Positions 10,814 to 20,603 of a DNA stretch of 53,443 nucleotides are shown here, one piece after another. Both the position numbers and the translations under genes were made by a program. The number at the start of each line of letters is the position of its first letter. Position 1 is the first letter of the stretch. The stretch comes from Cochliopodium minus (taxonomy: Eukaryota > Discosea > Himatismenida > Cochliopodiidae), in assembly GCA_024220525.1 (NCBI GenBank), contig JAMYWO010000033.1, forward strand, positions 61,983 through 115,425, read 5' to 3'. Below the pieces are notes generated by a model. That model did no database searches. It was not told where the DNA came from and worked only from the letters and a program-made list of their open reading frames with translations.

Positions 10814-12405
10814 TCACTGATTGATTATCCATTTCAGAAAACTATTTAAAAAATGGATAATTCTCATAGTTCGTGATTTAACTTTAAGATATAGGAATAT
10901 TATATACTGAAGGGTATCTTCTTCAATTGGGTCAGGATTAATTAATTTTGGAATAATAATTTGGAGTTGACCACAAGACATACTGGTTTTCCATTCCTTT
11001 TTGGATGGATTGGCATCATTAGGAAGAGAGATTTTAAGAGTAAAGTCTCCTTTGGGTCTCGTATACTTATCGCATTCGTTTTTCTTGTATTCTCTCAGCT
11101 GAGGGACGTTGGACCCAGTAAATTCATGGTAATAAGTTGATCTTTTCCCCATTACGGAAACTTCCCTCAATGTTTTTTTAGGATCTGGAGGATCAATTCT
11201 GACATAATTAAGCTGTTTGTAGTTATCAAATTTTTTGGCCTCTTCTGCCATCATGAATCCAGGGAGATCTATGATAATAGTGTAAATATCATCATCGATA
11301 AGAATGTAGTAATTAGGAGAAAAACTTGAAGTGCTTGTAACTCGTAGCTCTGGCCCAAAATATTGTCTTTGAATTCGATCTTTCCTTTCTCAGAAAAAGC
11401 TTTCACATACAGTTCTCCCTTTTTGTAATACAAAGAAACATCCTTGATTTCATCTTTCACATAATTTTCCAATTCTGACTTGATACATTGCAGAATATCT
11501 TTCACAAAACTTTGCCTGTTTGTTGGAACAAAACTAGAAAAGGTGGACAGAGTTGATCTCAAATACTGAATGGTTCCCCAATTGATTTTATTCCCTGCTT
11601 CACTTCCTTCTTTCGCGAGAAATACATGCATAACCGAACCATTCTCTGTTTGATAAACTGGAACTTCAGTTTCTTCCATTTTTATCAAATTTAACTGTCC
11701 TTCATAACATTTTAGAACAAAATCATCTCTGAGAATTTCCAGATCTTCAATACTTGAAGTATTTTTGTAATTATGAACAACTATTATTTTTGTTTCTTTG
11801 TTTCTATCTATATTATTTTCCAGCTTCAAAGTCAAAACTTCCAGGAATTGTTGTTCATTCCAATTCATCTCGTTCACAACCAACATCAGCACATCTGACA
11901 TCTAAAAAACAAAGCTGGAAAGAAATTTTTCAGAGAGTTTCTTGTTGATTATCGCTTTAGCTCTTATTAATTTTTTATCTTCAGGACCATTTTTGTTTTG
12001 CTCTTCTTCTTTAATCTCATCTCTAATGATGGCGAGGTATCCTTTGGAGATTGGGGAATTGGATCCTGCAGAATCTATCATCACAAATTTATTTAGATTA
12101 ATTGACTCGGGCACTTTGAAGCACACCCCCTTTGTTTCGATCCTCTGGCTACATGGATGTTTACCTTCGGTTATCATATTCACAATAAAAGTTTTTCCCT
12201 TGTCAAATGAACCAACCATGGACACCCTCAGAAGTGAACATGAATTTACGCCTTCACCGTTGTGAAGGAGAATAGAATCAATTGATGAAAGTTCACCCAC
12301 TTTAATTTCTTCGTCTTGGAGTTGCTGTAGATTTTCCTTGAGAATATTCATTTTGGATTGTGGTATTTCCATTTTCCATCCATGAAATCTTTTTATTCCC
12401 AACAT
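10814..12405 (-). CDS. P-loop GTPase fused to an HSP20/alpha-crystallin domain, reading frame interrupted
   Basis: The N-terminal half has a P-loop (GSFDKGKT), a switch-I region (ETKGV) and a G3 DSAG. It resembles the large GTPases of the GBP/VLIG/RHD3 superfamily, although the G4 position reads VVHNYKN, not NKxD. The C-terminal part is small-heat-shock-like: YILIDDDIYTIIIDLPGF, then GDFTLKISLPND and SCGQLQIIIPKLI. Two breaks occur. An in-frame TAG lies at 11902-11904 between FLSSFVF and MSDVLML, where homology-like sequence plainly continues. A frame change occurs between about 11335 and 11450, before the HSP20 part. Options are a nonsense mutation plus indel, or very short introns (a 9-nt GTTTTTTAG at the first site; 17 or about 65 nt at the second). 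It could be a pseudogene. Confidence 0.65.
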
Positions 12406-12649
12406 AATTAAAAAATTAAGACAATTGATAAACTCATTTTCCCCTATTAATCAGATGCAAGATGGTAATAACCCCTATCTCAACTTTATTAAAAAAAATG
12501 TCAACATAAAGATGACAACTAACAACTCAATTATCAATCAAACCCTGATGATATTGATTTAGATGATCTTTCAAAAAAATTATAAGATTTTAATATATTT
12601 TTTTTAAAACAACTTTCATTTTGTAATTTCAAAAGAAGAAAAAATCATT

Positions 12650-13362
12650 TTAATTGTTTGTATTATTGGTATTGTTTTGGTCTTTGTTTTGTTCTTTATT
12701 TTCTTTGTTTTTCTTCTCCTTTTCCCTCTCCAAGTAAATTTGTTGGTAATTGAGGTATTTCAGCTTTGTATCGATGATGAAAGTGTTCTTCTGACAAAGA
12801 AGATCCTCCTTCTTCATTTGGATCATCATTGAAGGATCCTTTATGACAACAAAGTTGATGTCTTCACTAACACTAAATCTCTCTTCTGGTGAGCTTTGTT
12901 TCACTTTCTTCATGTTTGATCCCTCTACTCTTTGGGAAGATGGTCTTCTCTTTTTTGTTTTTTTCAAGTTACAATCAATGCAAGATGTGTTGGTTTGTCT
13001 TGCAAAGTGAGTCAATTCTTCATCTTTTTCTTTCAAACAGTTCACTTTTTATTTTATCAAGGATAGTTTAAAACGAAATTTTTTGAAATCTTTTTAATTA
13101 ATTTACCTTCAGCACAAATCCCAAGGCATTTCTTCAATTCTCTTTTCTCTGTTCTTTGGATTTGATTGTAGCAAATTTCTTTCTTGTTTTCTTTGTTGTG
13201 AGAACATTTTCCCAAGATGCAGGTTTTTCTAACCAAAATTTCAGCAGATCTCTCATTTGGTGATAGTTCATTCAAACAAACTTCATCTTTTAAAAAAGAT
13301 TTTGGAAAGTTCTTTGAGCATTTTCCACACAATGAAAGATATTGTTGATTATTTGATTTCAT
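12650..13362 (-). CDS. Cys-rich basic protein, function unknown
   Basis: Two exons (13362-13107, 13044-12650) join in phase, giving 216 residues. The N-terminal half contains spaced Cys pairs: SLCGKCSKNF, KTCILGKCSH, KKCLGICAEG and later SCIDCNLKK, plausibly a zinc-binding module. A basic stretch KKTKKRRPSSQR follows, like a nuclear signal, and the end is a charged K/E/N-rich tail. I recognise no named domain. It is preceded by a long pyrimidine tract on the + strand (13370-13430), so the transcript leader is A-rich as in neighbouring genes. Confidence 0.65.
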
Positions 13363-13673
13363 TTCTTTCTTTTTTTTTTTTTGGTTTGCTTTTTTTTTTT
13401 TATTTTCTTTTTTTTTCTTTTTTATTTTATTTGTGAGGATTTATATTTTTGTAATTTTGCAAACATACTTTATTTTGTAATTCACAAACATTAATTTTGT
13501 GATTTTGCAAACATACTATATTGTAATTCACAAACATCTATTTTTCATTTTGGAAAATTCTCTTTATATTTGACAAATCTTACTTGCTGATATTATAAAC
13601 CAAAAAATTCACAAATAAAATATTTTTCATCAAACCAATCCTCTTTTTTGTAAAAATACTTTTTGAGAAACAA
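13363..13673. repeat. Intergenic spacer with an imperfect tandem repeat
   Basis: No gene is seen. After a poly-T tract, a unit of about 36-39 nt starting ATTTTGCAAACATACT and ending GTAATTCACAAACAT occurs twice, at about 13453-13491 and 13502-13537. A third partial TTCACAAA copy lies near 13606. The function is unknown; the region lies between two minus-strand genes. Confidence 0.6.
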
Positions 13674-14828
13674 TTAAAAATTCACAATTTTAATCTTTTT
13701 CTTTTTATTCTCATTCTCTTTGATGGAAGTTTTGTGTTGAAATTGATGATCATTCAGACAGAAAGGAAACAAAACAGAAGATACAATGTTATTAAGAATG
13801 ATATACATCACATATTTTGGAACTTTCAAATTGAAAACCTTGTGTATTGAAATCTTGCAGGAAATTAGAAAACAAAAGATTTTGTTTTTGATTTCATCAG
13901 AAAAATAAAAATGATGTTCGGGTCTCCATACTTTTTGATTTGAAACATTCCGAAAAAACTCTTGTAAAGAAGGGAATTTTTTGAGAAAAGCTTCTTGAAT
14001 GGTGAGCCGATTTACATTTTTCAAAGAAAGATCTGCTCCATGGCAAAGAGAAATGATCAATACGGAAATAACTACCTCTAAATTTAAATTATCCTGTTGT
14101 ATAAAAGTGGAGAATAGATGAAGAGGAGGGAAATTGTTGCTTGTATTGGTCTGGTTGATGTCGCATTTTATCTCCATAAAGTACTTTATTTTTTTGTAAT
14201 CAGGAACAGAATAATAAAAACAGTAATTGAGAGGGGAAATATTAAACTCATTGTTACTTAAATTTACTCCTTTTTCTTCGAAGAGATATTTCACTATTTC
14301 TATATTGTCCAAATTATTTGCGCACAAGTGCAGACACGAATTTTTAGCTGGAAATAACTTTTTAAAGTTCCAGTCTCGCTTTCCTAAAACATATTTAAAT
14401 GATTCAAAGTTTGTGCAATACTCACACATTCTTTTCAAGAGTTCATGCTTTTCATAATCTTCTATTTTCAGTTTTCTTTTTTCTATCAAATATTTTGTTA
14501 TCGCTAAATTTCTATTTGTGAAAAAGGCGAATTGATAAGCAGAAAAATTACTGAAGTTTCTTTGATTTTCATCATATCCTAACACTTCCAAAAGATATTT
14601 TATTATTTCAAGATTTTGATTGAATGCAAGGCAATAATGCAACGAGAAATTCCCATAATTATCTTTGTTGATTTTATCTTTTTCAATATCTATCCCCTCC
14701 AATTCTTTTATCTCTTGGATTGCACTCAATTCAAAAAATTTATCTTCAATATTCTCACTTGAATATTTGTGTATATTGCAAATTTCTTTTTTATACTCTT
14801 GAGTTTTTTGATTATTCCTATTTTCCAT
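13674..14828 (-). CDS. Ankyrin-repeat protein with lineage-specific C-terminal box
   Basis: A single exon encodes 384 residues; the ATG at 14828 is used because the longer frame starts at a TTG. Degenerate ankyrin repeats run from about residue 50 to 300, with phrases such as NFSLHYCLAFNQNLEIIKYL, SCLHLCANNLDNIEIVKYL and FPPLHLFSTF. The C-terminus, VWRPEHHFYFSDEIKNKI followed by FCFLISCKISIHKV and a PKYVMYIILN stretch, resembles the end of the large ankyrin gene at 27343-30692. This shared ending looks like an F-box- or SOCS-like adaptor element, which is inference. Likely a protein-interaction adaptor. Confidence 0.75.
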   Translation of the reverse strand: MENRNNQKTQEYKKEICNIHKYSSENIEDKFFELSAIQEIKELEGIDIEKDKINKDNYGNFSLHYCLAFNQNLEIIKYLLEVLGYDENQRNFSNFSAYQFAFFTNRNLAITKYLIEKRKLKIEDYEKHELLKRMCEYCTNFESFKYVLGKRDWNFKKLFPAKNSCLHLCANNLDNIEIVKYLFEEKGVNLSNNEFNISPLNYCFYYSVPDYKKIKYFMEIKCDINQTNTSNNFPPLHLFSTFIQQDNLNLEVVISVLIISLCHGADLSLKNVNRLTIQEAFLKKFPSLQEFFRNVSNQKVWRPEHHFYFSDEIKNKIFCFLISCKISIHKVFNLKVPKYVMYIILNNIVSSVLFPFCLNDHQFQHKTSIKENENKKKKIKIVNF

Positions 14829-15070
14829 AGCCCAATGCAAAAAAAAGAAATATTGTCAATTTTTTTTTTATTTTTTTTTTTTATTTATTTGTAATTAATT
14901 CATTTAATCTTGGAAAAATAAAACTTTATTTAATACAATTTACTATTTCATTGGTATTATCTTGACTTTTGGCTCCCAATACCATAAAATTAAATTTTCC
15001 CCATGTTTTTAACATTTTAAATTAATTCAAAAAAAAAAAGAAATGAGCAAATTTTTTATTTACAAAGCTA

Positions 15071-16597
15071 TCAATATCTCATCTTCTTGTTAGGATCATC
15101 ATAAATCTGATTAACAAAAAGATTTCTTTTGTTAATGTGTTGGAAAGAATTTTCAAAAATAGGGGTATGTGAAACATGATTATTGTTAATTAAAAAATTA
15201 TTAGGAGGGGAGATGTTGGGAGGGAGAGGTGGTCCACCGAAAGGCGGAGGTGGTGGGACTTGATGAGGCATGTGAGGGTAAAGAGTGGGTGGAGGTGGAG
15301 GTTGATAAAGATAGGGATTGTTTTGAACGAAAGGAGGCGGAGGGGGTTGATTAAAATTATTATTATAATTATTATTATACATATTGGGATAGTTGATTTG
15401 ATTATTATAAAAAGGAGGTTGATTCGTTAGCACATTATGTTGATTATTGATTTGATTGGTATATATGTTATTTTGATTATTTGGATTACTGTAGATGTTA
15501 TGATGATTGGTACTTTGAATATTATTCTGATTGAAATTGCTTTGATATGGATTGTTTTGTAAATTTTTCTTAAAATCACTGATATATCTCTGCTGAACCT
15601 GATCAATTTGGGGATGGAAAATGTTCTTGACAAGATTATTGATGCCCCCCTGATTAGCACTTCCCATATTCACACTTTCATTCGATGATATCTCTCCCTC
15701 TTCAGGCTGATTGCTATTATAATATCTCTCCACCTCCTTTTCACCATTGCTATTGATAATAGGCCTATTATTGGTGGAAGAAGGGAAATTTACCTTGCTC
15801 TTATTGCTCATGAAGATATTTTTGTGATGATTGATCATCTCTTGATTTCTTGGGTTGGGACAATCCAACAGCTCGTGATCAGGTCTTCCACAATTCCAGC
15901 AAAACTTTTTTGGTTGAATATATCTCTTCTCTGAGCCATTTTCTTGCATCATGAAGGATCTATAATACTCAGGGACAGGATTGGATAGATTGTCTCCATT
16001 ATTTCTCAAAAGATTCTCCAAGTTTCCCGCTCTATCAACCATCACATTGTTATTCTCCATCTTATCTAATCTCACGTAATCTATCAGCATCCCCCTCTTT
16101 ATATTCATCTCATAAGTTTCATTTTTCCTGTCTTTTATCTCTATTTTTTGATCTTTGAGCACATAATTGTTTTTACAAACAAAAGAGATGGCATCTTCTA
16201 TTATTCTTATTCCCTCTTCATTTATATTTTTGAATATCACTGATAATACACATTCTGAATCCAAATTAGATTTCTTTTCTTCCTCTAATCTCTCTTCTTC
16301 AGTTGATGTTTTATCATTAACTAAATTCGCTTTATTATCTTCTCTTATGGTGAGATAGCTTTCATCTTCAAATTCAGAGAAGAGTTTTTTATCTTTCTCA
16401 TCCTTTATCACCTCCACTGGTTCTGTTATTGGTTTATTATCCTTCAAATTCACCATTATCGATTCATCTTTTGTCTCCTCTTTGGATCCTTTGTCATTCT
16501 CATTGATTTTTATGTTGTAATATTCCATCTCTTTCAAATATTGTTTATCATCTATAAAATTTTCATTCAATTCTTGTATGTTCTCATTTACTATCAT
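15071..16597 (-). CDS. ZCCHC8-like zinc-knuckle protein with proline-rich tail
   Basis: A single exon encodes 508 residues. An acidic, lysine-rich N-terminal half is followed at about residue 235 by a CCHC knuckle, FCWNCGRPDHELLDCPNPR, matching C-x2-C-x4-H-x4-C. The knuckle plus the following PRNQEMI...HHKNIF resembles ZCCHC8 of the nuclear exosome targeting complex, where the knuckle precedes a PSP domain. Here the region after it is Asn-rich and then polyproline (QPPPPPF, VPPPPPFGGPP). Likely nuclear RNA metabolism. It starts 192 bp from the divergent RRP1 gene. Confidence 0.7.
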   Translation of the reverse strand: MIVNENIQELNENFIDDKQYLKEMEYYNIKINENDKGSKEETKDESIMVNLKDNKPITEPVEVIKDEKDKKLFSEFEDESYLTIREDNKANLVNDKTSTEEERLEEEKKSNLDSECVLSVIFKNINEEGIRIIEDAISFVCKNNYVLKDQKIEIKDRKNETYEMNIKRGMLIDYVRLDKMENNNVMVDRAGNLENLLRNNGDNLSNPVPEYYRSFMMQENGSEKRYIQPKKFCWNCGRPDHELLDCPNPRNQEMINHHKNIFMSNKSKVNFPSSTNNRPIINSNGEKEVERYYNSNQPEEGEISSNESVNMGSANQGGINNLVKNIFHPQIDQVQQRYISDFKKNLQNNPYQSNFNQNNIQSTNHHNIYSNPNNQNNIYTNQINNQHNVLTNQPPFYNNQINYPNMYNNNYNNNFNQPPPPPFVQNNPYLYQPPPPPTLYPHMPHQVPPPPPFGGPPLPPNISPPNNFLINNNHVSHTPIFENSFQHINKRNLFVNQIYDDPNKKMRY

Positions 16598-16789
16598 TAT
16601 ATAATGTTCAAATTAAGGTATTGACAATTTTTTTTTTTTATAAAATGATTCAATGCAACAAAGATGAATAGGAAAAAAATTTAGCAGCAATGTTTGCAAT
16701 CAAAATTTTTAACTTTAAATCTTCAAAAAATTTCTTTCTTCTCAATATTTTATCAAAATAAAATAAAAAAAAATTGAAAAAGATTTTTG

Positions 16790-18820
16790 ATGGAGGATAA
16801 TGAAGATATATTGGATAGATTAAAAGATATGGGCAGAAAAGTTTTAGCCCCAAGTAAAAAACATCAATTCAATTAGATTTACTTTTTTAAAAATATTTAC
16901 CAAATAATAAAGCCAAAAAGAAAAGGAGAAAAGCATTAAAAAGAGTTGCACAATGGATAGTGAATAGCGATATAAATTTTAATGAATTACATATGGATCA
17001 AGTAATAAAATAAACTTTTTCAAAATAATATTAAAATAACGAAATAATTTAAAGATATATTCTCGAGATACGCATAATTTTAAAAAAAGTTATTCTTGGA
17101 TTATTCCAATTTTATTAAAATTTTTATTTTTCGATTAATCTGATCAATTTTGAAAGATATGGAAGGTTCTATGGTATTGCATGTATATGTGCGATAAACT
17201 GAAGAACCAACAGGAATTGGCAGAAGAGATGGGAAGGATAATCCATTCACTGAACGAAAGCAAAGCGCATCTGTTCTTCTGGAGATATTATCAAACAATG
17301 GCAAGAGAATGGCATGGAATAGACAAATGGAGAACAGATAAATTTTATTACTTGTCACATCAGATCTTATACAACATGTTTGCATATCTCAAAAATAACA
17401 AGTGGGATCTCAAGATGGTAGAAAAATTCACAAATTCATTGACAGAACCAGGATCCATCCTCAATTTCGATTTCTCTCGCTGCCCCAGCGTCAAATTAGA
17501 CCTCATCCAGTATTATCTCCAGATGTTCAACAGCGTGATCGGCGAAGACAAGATCGAGCCCCCCAAAGAAGTGATCTTCAAACTGTTCAACCCTTTGTTC
17601 CATCTCTTGTTGAAGGAGAGAAATATCAACGTGAGAAAGAGACTCAATGAATTTTTTTTCATGAAATTACACAATAGATGGGTGGAACATTTTAATAAAC
17701 AAGAAGAAGATCAACAAAATGATCTCGATAATCATAATGAACCCAAATCTAAGAATGTTTTGGATAGTGATGAGGATGATGATGATGATGATGATGAGAG
17801 TTCTGATGATATCAAGCCCAATAAAAAGGGCAAGAAGAAAGAGGAGGTGCCTGAGGATGGTGAGGAAGAGGTGCCTGAGGAGTATGCCATTTTGATCGAT
17901 CTCTACGAGTTCACTCTCCATCTTTCCCGTTTTTGTATGGACGAAGATACAAGCGAAGGTAATTTTATTTAATTTAAATTTTTTTTTTTTAAAAAATTAA
18001 TTAATTTTTATAATTTCATTAATTCTCCTAAACTTTTTTTATAGGAAACAGAAGATACATCTTTGATCTCCGTAACAAATTCAATGTTCTTTTGGAGAAG
18101 AAGACAGGATCCAAACTCGATCTTGCACTGGTTTTGCCCGAGAAGAGAAAGTCCCGCTCCTCCAGCTCCTTGGAGGAAGAAGACAGCTCCAAGCTGGAGA
18201 CTCTCTCCAAACACCACTACCCTCAAAGTAAAAGCAAAGCAATAGTCAATCAAGATGATAACGACGAAGATGATGACGATGGCATCGATCTTGATGAAGA
18301 TGATCTCCCTATTTCTCCCACCCAGATGCGTACCAACAAGCTCAGAGAGATTCTCTCTTCTTCTTCTAAGAAGAAAAGGATTGTAAGCAACCACGACCCT
18401 AAGGCCGAGATCCCTCGTAAGAACTTTCCTTCCATTCCCAAGACCGATCCTTTCACCACCCCCAAAAAGACCAACAAAAACAGCACCAACAACAACCATG
18501 CTATTGTAGAGAAAAAGAAGTCTCCTAATGTTACCAACAATGAAAATAACGAAAACAATGATACCAAAAAAGTCATTAAATCTTCTTTGAAATCTGATAG
18601 AAAGAAAAATAAAAAGTCAGTCACTTGGTCTCAATCTAATGAAAAGGTAGTTTTCTTTCCCAAGTGTTCTCCTAATGCCCCTCCTTCTTCAAAGTCTCAA
18701 CAGGCTCACCAGGAGGTCAAGTCTCCTCATTCCCTCTTCAACAAGATCATGCAGAAAAATCTCAATTATTTGTCTTCTTTGAATCTCAATCAAGGAAGAA
18801 AAAGGAACAAACACAATTAA
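16790..18820 (+). CDS. RRP1: Ribosomal RNA processing protein 1 (RRP1/Nop52)
   Basis: Nucleolar factor for 27S/28S pre-rRNA processing. Four exons (16790-16853, 16913-17001, 17157-17958, 18045-18820), all in phase, give 576 residues. The Nop52 domain covers about residues 20-230: FNELHMDQIWKVLWYCMYMCDK aligns with the family's LKLWKGLFYCMWMSDKP block, then FFWRYYQTMAREWHGIDKWR and DKFYYL. An acidic run (DEDDDDDDDESSDD) and a basic Ser/Asn-rich tail follow, as in RRP1B. KKSVTW near the C-terminus looks like a PP1-docking RVxF variant. Confidence 0.9.
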
Positions 18821-18902
18821 TTTTTTTTAAAAATAAAATAATTATTTATCAAAATTTAAAAATATTTTAATAAAAATATGTAAAATCAAACAAAAACCAT
18901 AT

Positions 18903-20207
18903 TTATTGGTCATAAATTCTTGGGATCATAGTCAAAACTCCAATAAAACCTAAAACTGAAGCCAAAATATGAAATTTATAAGTGAAACCAATAAATTGCA
19001 ATCTGCAAAAGTAGGGCAAAGAAGATTCAGAAGTAGATGAGAATTCTCCGGTTTTGTAGAGTATGTGAGGGTCTCCAACTAGTAAATCTCCAACTCTGCT
19101 AATTTCATAACTGCTAATTCCTAAATCAGATAAGAGCATAGAATTGCTTGTGATCAAATCACTTTTGTCACAAAGATAAAGACCATTGAGGTTGTCTAAA
19201 TGGTTTTTTGCATGTAAGTAAGCTCTGAAAGCAGGATCTTTGTTGGTGAGGAGGAGGAAGTTATATTTCAACTCGGGGAAGAAGAAAAAGATCAAAAAGG
19301 AGGCAGCAACAAGAGTCAAGAAGAGATAGAGATAGAATCTGATGTTGCTCCTGCCAGTATGATGAGCCTGTTGTTCCAAATCACTATCAGAGCTGCTAGA
19401 TTCCAATGATTCGCTCGATTCGATTTCCTCATCTTTGTATAATTGAGAGGAGATTTTTTGGGAATGCATCTGTGTGGTGTAGAAATTCTGAGATGATGAA
19501 GGGAAAGATGATTTTTGTTGTGAGTAATTATTTCCTGTCCATTGTTGTTGTTGATATGAGGATGTGGTTCTCTGATTATTGTTCTCGATTCTATTTTCTT
19601 GTTGGCTCGAAAAAGTAGTATTTTTTGGCGGCAAAAAAATATTATTATTATTTTCTTTTTTGCTGGCAAGATTGCCAGAAATTTTGAATATTTCAGAATG
19701 TGGTTGTTGGTTATTGTTATCATTATTGGTGAAATTTTTGTTGCTGTCATTATTATTCTTGGATTCTGCTGATGTCTCTTTGTTTTTTTGGATGACATTG
19801 TTTCTATTGTTCAATATGGGAGTAATATCATTCTCGAAACTCTTCTCTGTGTTTTTTATCAGTATCCTCTTTGGCGACTCCTTTTCTTTTTCTTCATCCT
19901 CTTCGTCCATATAATTATCTCCTTCATCTTCTATCGATTCCTCTGATCCTTCTTCTTGTGATGATTCATCCTTTTCTACCTTTGTTTTCTTATTTATGTT
20001 TTCATCTATTTCTGTTGCAGTTCTCTTCTTTGAGGTTGTGGTACTCTTTTTATTCAATATTGGGATGCATTTATCAACATAACATTGCACCAATTTTTTT
20101 TTGGTGACGGATCTGGGTGGCTCCACGTTCAAATCCTTTATCATCTGGTATAATTCAGGTATTTTATATTTATTTGCTTCTATTTCTGTTGTTGGGAATT
20201 TGTTCAT
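18903..20207 (-). CDS. HeH/LEM-like domain inner nuclear membrane protein
   Basis: One exon encodes 434 residues. Residues 8-50 (ANKYKIPELYQMIKDLN, then VEPPRSVTKKKLVQCYVDK) form a helix-extension-helix motif of the HeH/SAP type found in Src1/Heh/LEM-2 proteins. A long Ser/Asn/Glu-rich linker with basic patches (KKRTATEIDENINKK) follows. The first membrane segment is at about 288-312 (FYLYLFLTLVAASFLIFFFF) and a second near 405-425 (LASVLGFIGVLTM), with a Cys-containing loop between them. Heh/LEM2 proteins normally continue into a winged-helix MSC domain; this one ends five residues after the second segment. It converges with RRP1, 82 bp away. Confidence 0.75.
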   Translation of the reverse strand: MNKFPTTEIEANKYKIPELYQMIKDLNVEPPRSVTKKKLVQCYVDKCIPILNKKSTTTSKKRTATEIDENINKKTKVEKDESSQEEGSEESIEDEGDNYMDEEDEEKEKESPKRILIKNTEKSFENDITPILNNRNNVIQKNKETSAESKNNNDSNKNFTNNDNNNQQPHSEIFKISGNLASKKENNNNIFLPPKNTTFSSQQENRIENNNQRTTSSYQQQQWTGNNYSQQKSSFPSSSQNFYTTQMHSQKISSQLYKDEEIESSESLESSSSDSDLEQQAHHTGRSNIRFYLYLFLTLVAASFLIFFFFPELKYNFLLLTNKDPAFRAYLHAKNHLDNLNGLYLCDKSDLITSNSMLLSDLGISSYEISRVGDLLVGDPHILYKTGEFSSTSESSLPYFCRLQFIGFTYKFHILASVLGFIGVLTMIPRIYDQ

Positions 20208-20603
20208 TTTTTTTTTTTATATTCAATTTTTTTGGATCATCAATATGGATTCAGAATAAGCAAATTCTTATCATTCAAACTAAATATCTATCATTTTGAA
20301 AACGATATTTATTAATTTGATAAATTTTTCATCAATACTTGACATACAAATAAAAAACAATCTTTAATAATTTCATATTTCAACTCAAAAACTTAAAATA
20401 GTAAACAACTGTTATTTATTTTAAGCAATGATCTCATAGAACAGAGTTCCTTAAAATTAAATGAAAATTTAAACAGTTAAATAATTGATGTGTAAGTTAC
20501 AAAAACTAAATTTATGAACTCTTCCAAAAATCTTCAAACTTTAATTTTGAAAGTTAATTCGATTTTTGGACTTTATAAATAATTTTGAAAAAAAAAAAAA
20601 AAA
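20208..20603. promoter_or_regulatory. Shared divergent intergenic region, no motif identified
   Basis: This 396-bp AT-rich spacer separates the start codons of the HeH gene (-) and the PPR gene (+). It must contain both promoters. Both ends are A runs on the sense strand of the adjoining gene. I see no other recognisable element. Confidence 0.5.
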
